Positions 1-7,497 of a stretch of DNA of 64,000 nt are shown piece by piece (the first letter of the stretch is position 1; each line of letters begins with the position of its first letter). The DNA lies in assembly GCA_947630185.1 (NCBI GenBank), contig CANRGT010000001.1, positions 1-64,000 of the forward strand, read 5' to 3'. Made by a program: the position numbers and the translations under genes. The notes under the pieces were generated by a model. It was not told the origin of the DNA, searched no databases, and saw only the letters and a list, made by a program, of their open reading frames with translations. The DNA comes from an uncultured Clostridia bacterium (lineage in GTDB: Bacteria; Bacillota; Clostridia; TANB77; CAG-508).

Positions 1-116
1 ATTTCATTTATTTTTTCTTTTAGCTCTGATATAGATAATTTGTGTTCTTCATCACTATATTTTTTTAATACATTTAATATGTATAATATATTTCCATTTT
101 TTTCGTATAGGTCCAT
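1..116 (-). CDS. WYL-type transcriptional regulator, N-terminal fragment (runs off the window)
   Basis: Only the first 38 codons are inside the window. They start at an ATG (114-116) with a good Shine-Dalgarno sequence at about 124-129. The visible peptide contains KKYSDEEHKLSISELKEKI, which resembles the N-terminal winged-helix segment of WYL-domain regulators from Firmicutes, where a KKYTDEEHPLT-like stretch is typical. The WYL domain itself would lie outside the window. It is the last gene seen in the minus-strand operon starting near 4,224, and its SD overlaps the stop of the preceding nuclease gene, so the two are translationally close. WYL proteins often regulate phage-defence loci. The family call rests on a short stretch. 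Confidence 0.55.
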   Translation of the reverse strand, partial: MDLYEKNGNILYILNVLKKYSDEEHKLSISELKEKINE

Positions 117-127
117 AGTTGGTCTCC

Positions 128-1294
128 TTATCTTTTTTCTTTACAATATTCTTTCAATGCACTTTCAACTTTTTCTTTCATAAAAATCATTTTATTTATT
201 ACATTTTCTGAAGACATATTTTCGCTTGTAATATGAGCAAACACTATAGAAAATGTTGTTATACTCTTTTTTCCTACTTTCAAATTATCTTTTTGGTCTT
301 TTAATTTGTCTTTTAAAACATTAATTAAATTCATTCTTTTTTCAACAAAAGTTCTATCTTCTGCAGTCATATTGTCTTTTTTATATTGTTTATAACCATT
401 TGGCCCATTTAAAATAAACTTAACAACTGTAGTTTCTCCCCAATCAATACAATATCCCCATTTACAATTTGGCATTATTTTATTTGATATATTTAAAAAT
501 TCTTTATCTTCTACTTCAAAATTCGTTCTATAATTTCCCCTTCCTTTAACATTAGAATTAAAACTAAATTTAATATTTTCATTGTTCAATTCTTTTTTTA
601 TTTTTTCAATAAAACTAGCCCATTCTTCTTTGGTTTTCTTATATATCCAACTTGTATTTTCTTTAGTAGTATTCTCTTCTTTATTATAAGCATCAATAAT
701 TAAATTCAATATGTAGTTATTTGTATCTTTCTTCAAAGCATTTTGAAATTCTTCTATATTTTTAATATTTAAAATCTCTAAAGTTAAATTTTCTAGTTTT
801 AACTTTTTTTCTTTTTGATTCTCTTTTAATTCTTCTTTTAATTTTTCGAAATGACTTTGACACCAATTTCTTTGTTCTTCATATTCTAGTTCTTCATAAG
901 GAGCTAGATTTCCACTCTTAAATAATATAAACAATATTTTTTCTGTTTTACCATTGTTATTATTGCTTGTCTTGTTTATAATCTTATCTATAATCCTTTC
1001 TATATAGTTTCTCATTTGGTCATCATGCAAAAAAGTATTTTTCTTATTTTCGATAATTACACTATATATATTTTTTTCAGTTTCTATTTCAGCATAAACA
1101 TCGATTTTTTCATATTGTGGTATTACTTCTATCACATTAACAACCTTTTCTTTTTCATTAAAAATAAATTTTTCAATGAAATATTGTCCTATTTTTTTTG
1201 TTTCTGTATATTTGTAACAATTAATAAGCCATGTTATTGCAATATCTTGTGAAAATTCCTTTACAGTCGCATAATCAAAAATATTATTCTCCAT
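128..1294 (-). CDS. PD-(D/E)XK nuclease family protein (PDDEXK_4 type)
   Basis: Predicted nuclease of about 388 residues. The start chosen is the ATG of MENNIFDYAT, which has a strong AGGAGG eight bases upstream; a longer version starting at 1342 has no comparable site. The opening resembles PDDEXK_4 proteins (NIFDYAT then a SQD motif). The catalytic pattern is visible: Asp65 in EKIDVYAEIE, then Glu82-Asn-Lys84 in VIIENKK. The C-terminal half is lysine-rich and not recognised. The gene lies between a DnaJ C-terminal-like gene and a WYL regulator in one operon. Known members are associated with restriction or defence loci; the substrate here is unknown. Confidence 0.7.
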   Translation of the reverse strand: MENNIFDYATVKEFSQDIAITWLINCYKYTETKKIGQYFIEKFIFNEKEKVVNVIEVIPQYEKIDVYAEIETEKNIYSVIIENKKNTFLHDDQMRNYIERIIDKIINKTSNNNNGKTEKILFILFKSGNLAPYEELEYEEQRNWCQSHFEKLKEELKENQKEKKLKLENLTLEILNIKNIEEFQNALKKDTNNYILNLIIDAYNKEENTTKENTSWIYKKTKEEWASFIEKIKKELNNENIKFSFNSNVKGRGNYRTNFEVEDKEFLNISNKIMPNCKWGYCIDWGETTVVKFILNGPNGYKQYKKDNMTAEDRTFVEKRMNLINVLKDKLKDQKDNLKVGKKSITTFSIVFAHITSENMSSENVINKMIFMKEKVESALKEYCKEKR

Positions 1295-1352
1295 TTCTTT
1301 TCCTCCTATAACTTCTTTTAATTTTTCCAATACTTTAACCATCTTAATCCTG

Positions 1353-1679
1353 TTATTTAATTTCTATTTCTATAATTATATTACTTCTTGTTTCTAGTTC
1401 TTTTATATAATTTCCTTGATTATAATAAATTATTGATTGACCTTTTTGAATTCCTTTTGGAATTTTTACATCAATTATATTTTTATTTTCTTTTTCATTT
1501 TCGTCTGTTTGCTTGTATTTTACTTGTTTTGTGCATCCATCTAGTGCTTCTTGCTTAGATATTTGGCATTTTAAAAAAATATTATTAGGGTTATTTATAT
1601 CTACTTTTCCTTTTTCAAATCTCTTAAATATCTCTTCTTCATTTAATAAAACATCAAACTTTTTAAAATTAATATCCAT
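1353..1679 (-). CDS. Stand-alone DnaJ C-terminal-domain-like protein
   Basis: A 108-residue protein that looks like one C-terminal substrate-binding domain of DnaJ. The marks are ISKQEALDGCTKQVKY (the conserved turn before the hydrophobic strand), then IDVKIPKGIQKGQSIIY, matching the family's V-x-IPxGVxxGQxI pattern. There is no J domain, no Gly/Phe region and no CxxCxGxG zinc finger, so it cannot stimulate DnaK in the usual way. It lies four bases downstream of the 171-residue gene and upstream of the PDDEXK_4 gene. It may act as a client-binding or assembly subunit of the operon's products; that role is inference. Confidence 0.6.
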   Translation of the reverse strand: MDINFKKFDVLLNEEEIFKRFEKGKVDINNPNNIFLKCQISKQEALDGCTKQVKYKQTDENEKENKNIIDVKIPKGIQKGQSIIYYNQGNYIKELETRSNIIIEIEIK

Positions 1680-1683
1680 ATTA

Positions 1684-2199
1684 TCACTCCAAACAAAAAC
1701 ATTTTAAATTTAAGTTTTTATTTTCTTTTTCTATAATAGCTGTAATTACCATATTTTCATACTTTTCCTTACTTTCTAAATATTGCTTTACATCTGATGT
1801 AAGGCAAAAATCTTTTATTTGTATTTGTTCTAAATTATCTTCTTTTTCAAATATAATTGAAATCTGTTTTAACTCATCAATTTTATCATCTTCTATGTCT
1901 AAAACTTTTAAGTCTTTTATTTTTCCTTTTATTTTTTGAAGCTCTTTATTTTCAAATACATTGCTGTTAAGTATTTTTTCTGTAACTTCTTTATCTGTAA
2001 TAACATTATTTACTAGATTAATTAGTTCATCATATAATTCATGCTTTATAAAAAGTTTTTGCACTTCTGGATCTTCTATTTCTTCTGGACTTCCATACCC
2101 AACATATCTATCAAATACATCATCTTTTGTCCATTGTTCTTGAGGTTTGTCCTTTAGCCTTTGTTCTATTTGTTCATAAGTTATTGCCTTATCCGTCAT
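1684..2199 (-). CDS. Hypothetical acidic protein of the nuclease operon
   Basis: A 171-residue protein with no family I recognise. It has a good SD (AAGGAG) before the ATG. It is rich in Lys, Glu, Asp and Ile, has no signal peptide or membrane segment, and looks mostly helical in its first two thirds. The C-terminus is strand-like with two cysteines (KCFCLE). It is four bases upstream of the DnaJ-C-like gene and 35 bases downstream of the PD-(D/E)XK gene, so it is very likely co-transcribed and may be a partner of one of them. Confidence 0.6.
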   Translation of the reverse strand: MTDKAITYEQIEQRLKDKPQEQWTKDDVFDRYVGYGSPEEIEDPEVQKLFIKHELYDELINLVNNVITDKEVTEKILNSNVFENKELQKIKGKIKDLKVLDIEDDKIDELKQISIIFEKEDNLEQIQIKDFCLTSDVKQYLESKEKYENMVITAIIEKENKNLNLKCFCLE

Positions 2200-2234
2200 A
2201 AATTTCTCCTTGTATAATATATTATTTAAAAATT

Positions 2235-2990
2235 TTATTTTTCTGGTATTCTTATAATTCCATCTTCATCTTTATATATTTTTTCAGTATTTTTATCTCC
2301 TTTAACAACAAATCCTTTATATTCTTTAATTTTATTTAATTTTTCTATCATAGGATAATTTAGTAATAACATTTCATATTGTTTGTCACCCTCATATTGT
2401 TTTATATATTCTTGGACTTGTTCTTCAGGACTTTTTCCATCTTCTCGAGAATATCCTTTACTAGTTTTTAACTCTAGAAAATAGACTACTCCGTTACCAT
2501 CATGAATAACTATATCAGGTTTTTGGCCTCCTTTTGTTTCACTTTCTTGAAGAATTAACTCCGATCCAATAAAATATATATTTTCTAAATTTAATGCTTC
2601 TTTTAATTCAGTTAATTCTCTATTATATTTATTTTCACAATTATTAATTACATTTATTAGCCATGCTTGTAAATAAGGTTCTGTTCGTTTATTTTGCTTT
2701 GTTATACCAATTTTTTTCCAATCCTCTTTATTAAATTTTAAGTTAGCACACTCTTTGATAAAATTTTCATCAAAATAATAACTTGCTTTTCCATTTGATT
2801 TTTCTCTTATTTTTACTTGCTTATTTCCATTCATTGGTTTACTAAAATGTGTTGACACAAGAGTAATCCCAACTTCTGTTGGTCTAATATGAAAGTTCTT
2901 TTTAAAATTTGTTTTTATTTTGTTATCTTTTAGATTCTCCCAAATTTCTTTCGTTATTTTTGCATTTTCTATTAAACTATTTTTTGCCAT
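2235..2990 (-). CDS. PD-(D/E)XK superfamily nuclease-like protein
   Basis: Predicted 251-residue nuclease. The PD-(D/E)XK core is clear: Pro158-Asp159 in GQKPDIVIHDG, then Glu173-Leu-Lys175 in VVYFLELKTSKG, with an upstream Glu144 (GSELILQE) that fits the first core helix or strand. The downstream EEQVQEYIKQY helix fits the alpha-helix that follows the core in this fold. The N-terminal 100 residues are a separate, unrecognised region. AAGGAGG precedes the ATG. It is 13 bases from the metallo-hydrolase gene, so the two are probably one operon. It differs in sequence from the other PD-(D/E)XK protein at 128-1294. The target (DNA or RNA) is unknown. Confidence 0.7.
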   Translation of the reverse strand: MAKNSLIENAKITKEIWENLKDNKIKTNFKKNFHIRPTEVGITLVSTHFSKPMNGNKQVKIREKSNGKASYYFDENFIKECANLKFNKEDWKKIGITKQNKRTEPYLQAWLINVINNCENKYNRELTELKEALNLENIYFIGSELILQESETKGGQKPDIVIHDGNGVVYFLELKTSKGYSREDGKSPEEQVQEYIKQYEGDKQYEMLLLNYPMIEKLNKIKEYKGFVVKGDKNTEKIYKDEDGIIRIPEK

Positions 2991-3003
2991 TTTAAATTCC
3001 TCC

Positions 3004-4215
3004 TTATTTTAAAATAAATTCTTCTCCATCCTCTAGTATAATAGCCTTATCAGTCAATTCTTTTATTTTTTCCTTATCCTCTGTATGTATAGGTATTACA
3101 TATTTTGGATTAGTAATATTAATAACTTCTTTAATTGCTTCTGGAGTTGCATGACCACTAGTGTGTAAATGTATACAATCTTTTGGAACAAAATCTTGAA
3201 TTCTTTTATAATCTTCATTTGTTCCTTCCAAATATCCATCCCATTGTGAATATATAAAAGTATTGTTTTCAAACATTTTTAGAAATTTTTCAAATTTCAC
3301 ATTTGCCCTAACTAACATTACAAAACCATATTGCTCCATCTTTTCTAACATATTTGGTGCATAACGATAAACTTTTGTGCCTTTAATGTTAGTGCTATCA
3401 TTAAATTTATATAGGTCACTTCTTGAAATTGTATTAATATATTCCAAAAGTTCACATTGATAGTCATCGCAAATAAACATTTTATGAGTATTTAATGTTG
3501 CTTTATGAATAGCTGCTATTCTATCAATATTTGTACTACTACATAATACAAAATTATATTTATTTTCACTAAAAATTTTCTCGGCTTCTTTTTGTAATCC
3601 AAATTCTGTTAATATTTTGCTATTATCTCTTGTTAAGGTTGTTCCTTCACAAATTAAGCAATCCACTTCTCCAACATATTTTTTTATTGCTTCTAAAACT
3701 GCTTTACCTCTTTGTCCGTGTGTTCTAAAGTCTCCTGTATGCAAAACCTTTTTTTCGTCTGTTTCAATTAAAAACATATAGCTGTCAAATGCTGAATGGT
3801 CAACGGCAATAGGAGTAATTTTTATATCTTCAATTATTATTTTATCTTTAATATTAAAAGTTTTAAAATTAGATATTTTTTCCAAATCTTCTTTTTCTAC
3901 AAGCTTTGCCTTACTAAGTCTAGTTTGTACTATATTATAAATTTCTTTTGAAACTTCTCCCATATAAATTGGTATTTGTGGCAATATTTTGTTATATAAA
4001 CCTATATGATCACCATGATAATGAGTAATAAATATTGCTTTATAATTTGGTGTACCTTTTGTTAAACCTTCTAACTCAATCTCTGGTTTTTTTCTTCCTT
4101 CTGAATCCGGTAAATTTGTACCTATATCTATTATTATTTTTGTACCTTTACTCGATTCAATTTCAGTAATGCAACCACCTATTTGATTAGTTCCTCTATT
4201 AATTTTTATTTTCAA
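3004..4215 (-). CDS. Beta-CASP metallo-beta-lactamase fold hydrolase, RNase J-like
   Basis: Predicted zinc-dependent nuclease of about 403 residues. It has the metallo-beta-lactamase motif THYHGDH, then AVDHSAFDSY and HTGDFRTHG, and C-terminal beta-CASP motifs LHTSGHATPE and IPIHTED. RNase J and related RNA 5'-3' exonucleases share this layout, but RNase J is longer (about 550 residues), and this protein is not the housekeeping enzyme. GAGGAG abuts the first ATG (4224), too close for good initiation. A TTG nine bases further on (4215) fits better, so I give that start; 4224 remains possible. It heads the operon with two PD-(D/E)XK proteins. Confidence 0.75.
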   Translation of the reverse strand: MKIKINRGTNQIGGCITEIESSKGTKIIIDIGTNLPDSEGRKKPEIELEGLTKGTPNYKAIFITHYHGDHIGLYNKILPQIPIYMGEVSKEIYNIVQTRLSKAKLVEKEDLEKISNFKTFNIKDKIIIEDIKITPIAVDHSAFDSYMFLIETDEKKVLHTGDFRTHGQRGKAVLEAIKKYVGEVDCLICEGTTLTRDNSKILTEFGLQKEAEKIFSENKYNFVLCSSTNIDRIAAIHKATLNTHKMFICDDYQCELLEYINTISRSDLYKFNDSTNIKGTKVYRYAPNMLEKMEQYGFVMLVRANVKFEKFLKMFENNTFIYSQWDGYLEGTNEDYKRIQDFVPKDCIHLHTSGHATPEAIKEVINITNPKYVIPIHTEDKEKIKELTDKAIILEDGEEFILK

Positions 4216-4297
4216 TAGATACATCTCCTCTTTTTTAGTATTATATCATTCGTTTTATTTTTTACAATAGGTTTGGTCATAAAATGTATTTTGCTAC

Positions 4298-4332
4298 AAA
4301 AAGAAAAATCCCAGTAATTTTTAAACTGGGAT
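4298..4332 (-). terminator. Rho-independent terminator after the KAP NTPase gene
   Basis: Inverted repeat ATCCCAGT (4308-4315) / ACTGGGAT (4325-4332) with a 9-base loop. On the minus strand it is followed by a T-rich run (4298-4307). It separates the KAP gene from the downstream metallo-hydrolase operon. Confidence 0.85.
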
Positions 4333-4340
4333 AATTAAGA

Positions 4341-6398
4341 TTAAACCATAACTTCTTTTTTTATTTCAAGCTCTGGTTGTTGTTCAATATTTTCTTCTGC
4401 TTCTAATTCCTCTTGTTTCTTAATTTGTTCATTTGCTTTATCTTCTAATTTTTCATACATTTTTAGAATATTACCTAATTCATTAGAAAAATCTTGTAAC
4501 AATACTATTTTGATACTTGGCAATTTTCCATCTAAATAGTCATCCATAATTTGTTTTAATTTTTTGATATTTGGTATTTCTAGTGTTAATTCTTCATTTG
4601 CTCTCTTAGCTCTATCTACTAATTTTTCTTTAATTGTTACCATATCTTCATTGCTAGCACAAGATATTCTTTGGAACATTTGATATGAGTCATAATATTT
4701 GAAAATAGGAACTGTCATACATTCTTTATCAAATTTATCATAGAATAATTCCATTTTCATTGGAATACACTTAAATATTTCTTCTGCTTTTTCATGATAC
4801 ATCTTATCTTTTAATTGTAAATTTATTTCATTAAAATGTGCTAGAACTTCTTCCATTTCTGATGCTATTTCGTCTTCGATAGCAACTTGTGATAATTCTT
4901 CTTCTACATTGGCACAATATGTTGATGTAAGTGATGAAATATTCATTCCATTAAAGAATACACTTTTTATAGTTCTCATATCATAGCGTATTAAGTCTTT
5001 TTTGATAAAATACGTAAAATATGCAAACAATTTTACAATTTGAATAAGCTCAACATTTCCATTTTTTACATCCTCTAATGTATCATCTATTACTTTTTCA
5101 AATTGATCGTCTGGTATTTTCCAATATTCTTCTGTAAGTAATCTTTTATATCCAGGAAGTTGGCTTGTATCAATAGTGTTACGTATTACTTCCATGTTTT
5201 CTTTAAATACTTTCATATCAAAAATACGTGTACGTACATATTTTTCAATGAATTTAAAGAAACGATATTCTGCTTTAAAATTATAATAATAGTTGTTATC
5301 AAATTCTTTGATGTAAAATTGTCTGTTGTCCATAAATACCCTTGAAGATACTAATATTGATTTATATTCTTCATTGCTATTAATGTTTATGAATTTATCT
5401 TTTGTAATTTTTCCGGCTTTAATTTCAAATGAAATTGCTATCGTAAATATTAGCATTGTTTGTAAAATACGGTTATTTGTGTTTGGATATGCTTTATTTA
5501 CCATATCAAATACTTTTTTGAAATCATTTAATGCGTGTTTTAAAATACGCAAGTTTCTTGTACCACTTTTATTAAAGGTTGATGTGATTAAATTTGTATT
5601 TTCTCTTAAAAATCTAATTAAATCTGCATCATTTTCAAATCTCATAAGTAAGCCATTAATGATGTAATTAAATTCTGGTGCATATTCAAAAGTTTCACCT
5701 ATAAGTTTTTCTTTTATTCTTTCATAATCATTTGCTTTATCGAAAACATACTCAATGGTGTCTCTAATTCTTTCTACCATTGGTTTGTCTGTTTTCATTG
5801 TTAGTTTATTTTCTTTATCTAAAAGGTAGGTTGCAATAAAAGTTTTCATTTCTAGATTGCTATTTTTTAGTTTTGTAGATAGTTCTTTTTCATTGCAAAT
5901 TATTATTGTTTTTATGTGGTCATGCTCTACGAAATTGTTTATATAACCTAAAATATCTATAACGTCTACATTGGCTCTTTCTAGGTCGTCAAAGCAAAGA
6001 ACTTTGTCATCTGTTGAGAAGAATTGACCATAGTCTAGCCTATCTCCATTTTGTGTAACACCAAAGAAGTTAGCCATATCAAGCCCTGTTTTTGCATATT
6101 CTGGTATATTGTTTACACCACTTGCTCCCATAAATTTTTTAAGGTTTTTATCCATAAGCTGAGTGGTTTCAATGAATATCTTTTTACTTATTTCTTCTAG
6201 GTTTGATATTCCATATAATGACATATAAACTGCAGTCAGTTTCTTTCCATTTGCTGACTGCATTGATTCTATTTTTGGTTTTATTTTATGGTTCCAGAAA
6301 TATGTTTTTCCGCTTCCCCATTCACCATTTATCATAATGGCATAGTCTGTATACTCTGCTCTAATATAATCTAATATGCTTTCTACTAAATCTTCCAT
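4341..6398 (-). CDS. KAP-family P-loop NTPase
   Basis: Large NTPase of 685 residues. Walker A is GEWGSGKT (residues 25-32), and Walker B is in VLCFDDLE (133-140), followed by a sensor-like TIIICNEKEL. This is the KAP P-loop layout (GEWGxGKT, then DDLER, then an Asn at the sensor). No convincing transmembrane segment is seen, unlike the classic KAP proteins that carry inserted membrane helices. The C-terminal half is helical and ends in a Glu-rich tail. It is a single gene with its own terminator. KAP NTPases occur in several bacterial anti-phage systems, and this one lies just upstream of the nuclease operon, but no co-transcription is shown. Confidence 0.75.
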   Translation of the reverse strand: MEDLVESILDYIRAEYTDYAIMINGEWGSGKTYFWNHKIKPKIESMQSANGKKLTAVYMSLYGISNLEEISKKIFIETTQLMDKNLKKFMGASGVNNIPEYAKTGLDMANFFGVTQNGDRLDYGQFFSTDDKVLCFDDLERANVDVIDILGYINNFVEHDHIKTIIICNEKELSTKLKNSNLEMKTFIATYLLDKENKLTMKTDKPMVERIRDTIEYVFDKANDYERIKEKLIGETFEYAPEFNYIINGLLMRFENDADLIRFLRENTNLITSTFNKSGTRNLRILKHALNDFKKVFDMVNKAYPNTNNRILQTMLIFTIAISFEIKAGKITKDKFININSNEEYKSILVSSRVFMDNRQFYIKEFDNNYYYNFKAEYRFFKFIEKYVRTRIFDMKVFKENMEVIRNTIDTSQLPGYKRLLTEEYWKIPDDQFEKVIDDTLEDVKNGNVELIQIVKLFAYFTYFIKKDLIRYDMRTIKSVFFNGMNISSLTSTYCANVEEELSQVAIEDEIASEMEEVLAHFNEINLQLKDKMYHEKAEEIFKCIPMKMELFYDKFDKECMTVPIFKYYDSYQMFQRISCASNEDMVTIKEKLVDRAKRANEELTLEIPNIKKLKQIMDDYLDGKLPSIKIVLLQDFSNELGNILKMYEKLEDKANEQIKKQEELEAEENIEQQPELEIKKEVMV

Positions 6399-6545
6399 AT
6401 AATTTTCCTTTCGTTTGTATTTTGGTATGTATTTGGTTCTTTTGTTTTTAAAATTTTATGTTTTATTACAAGCTTAAATGCATTTAACATATAATTTGCA
6501 AGTTATTTAACTATAACATTTTGAAATCTAATTTTTTATATTCTA

Positions 6546-7343
6546 TTAATTAATGTCTTTCGCTATGGTTAAAATTCCAACTTCTTTTGCTCCGGCATTT
6601 TTTAAAACTTTTATGCACTCAGTTGTAGTTGCTCCTGTTGTGTAAATGTCGTCAAAAAGTAAAACCTTCTTTTGTTTTATTTTTTGTTCATTTTGTATTT
6701 TATATACATTTTTTACATTTTCCATTCTTTCAATTTTATTTAATGTACTTTGTGTTTTGTTTTCTTTTACTTTTATTAAAACGTTTTTTTCCAATTTTAA
6801 AGTAGTGTTGTTATTGCCGATATTACTTTTTTCTAAAATGTTATTAATGTTTACATTATTATTTTTTAGTATGCTATTGCTACTATTTACAATATTATTT
6901 TTGCTATTTACAGAATTATCTTTTAAAATATTAAAATTTAAATTATTAGTAGTGCTCTTGACAATTTTTCTTGCAATTAGCTCACTTTGATTGTACCCTC
7001 TTTTTGCAATTTTCTTTTTGCTCATTGGAACTGGAATTATTATATCATATTTTTTCAAAAATCCACATACTTTTTCATTTTTCACAAAAAATTCAAAAAA
7101 GAAATTGGCAAGATATGCTTTATTGCCGAATTTATACTGCAAAATTTTTTCTCGTATAATTCCTTTGTATTCAAATAAATAACAATGTTCTATTCCATTT
7201 ACTATTTCTATTTTGGGTACATATATTTTTTCTTGTTCTAACTTATTTTTGCAATTTTCACAAAGATATGTTTTTCCTTCTTTGCCACATATGCTACAAG
7301 CTGGTGGATATATTAAAGAAAGGACATTTTCAAATAGTTTCAT
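6546..7343 (-). CDS. comFC: ComF-family phosphoribosyltransferase-like protein with Asn-rich insertion
   Basis: Competence protein ComFC-like, 265 residues. Four N-terminal cysteines (CSIC at 16-19, CENC at 28-31) form the usual zinc knuckle. PVPMSKKKIAKRGYNQSE (105-121) is the conserved ComF segment, and VLLFDDIYTTGATT (227-240) is the PRPP-type loop. The family is normally about 200-240 residues; the excess here is an insertion at about residues 132-185 made mostly of Asn, Ile, Ser and Lys. The insertion sits between conserved blocks and keeps the frame. ComFC acts in DNA uptake, and other ComF homologues have unknown roles. Confidence 0.85.
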   Translation of the reverse strand: MKLFENVLSLIYPPACSICGKEGKTYLCENCKNKLEQEKIYVPKIEIVNGIEHCYLFEYKGIIREKILQYKFGNKAYLANFFFEFFVKNEKVCGFLKKYDIIIPVPMSKKKIAKRGYNQSELIARKIVKSTTNNLNFNILKDNSVNSKNNIVNSSNSILKNNNVNINNILEKSNIGNNNTTLKLEKNVLIKVKENKTQSTLNKIERMENVKNVYKIQNEQKIKQKKVLLFDDIYTTGATTTECIKVLKNAGAKEVGILTIAKDIN

Positions 7344-7497
7344 AATTTATCTCCTTTTATTTGCCCCTTCTTTTATCTTTTTTAAAGTTTTTATTTATAA
7401 CTTTAAACAACTTCTATAAACTAATATTTACTATATTTCTCACTTTGCTATAAATTAAGGTTTACTAAATCTAATATTTTTTATTATTGATTAATCT

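Noticed and set aside
6987-7182. Overlapping short frames on the plus strand in comF
   Set aside because: Shadows of the conserved ComF coding sequence with no start signals.
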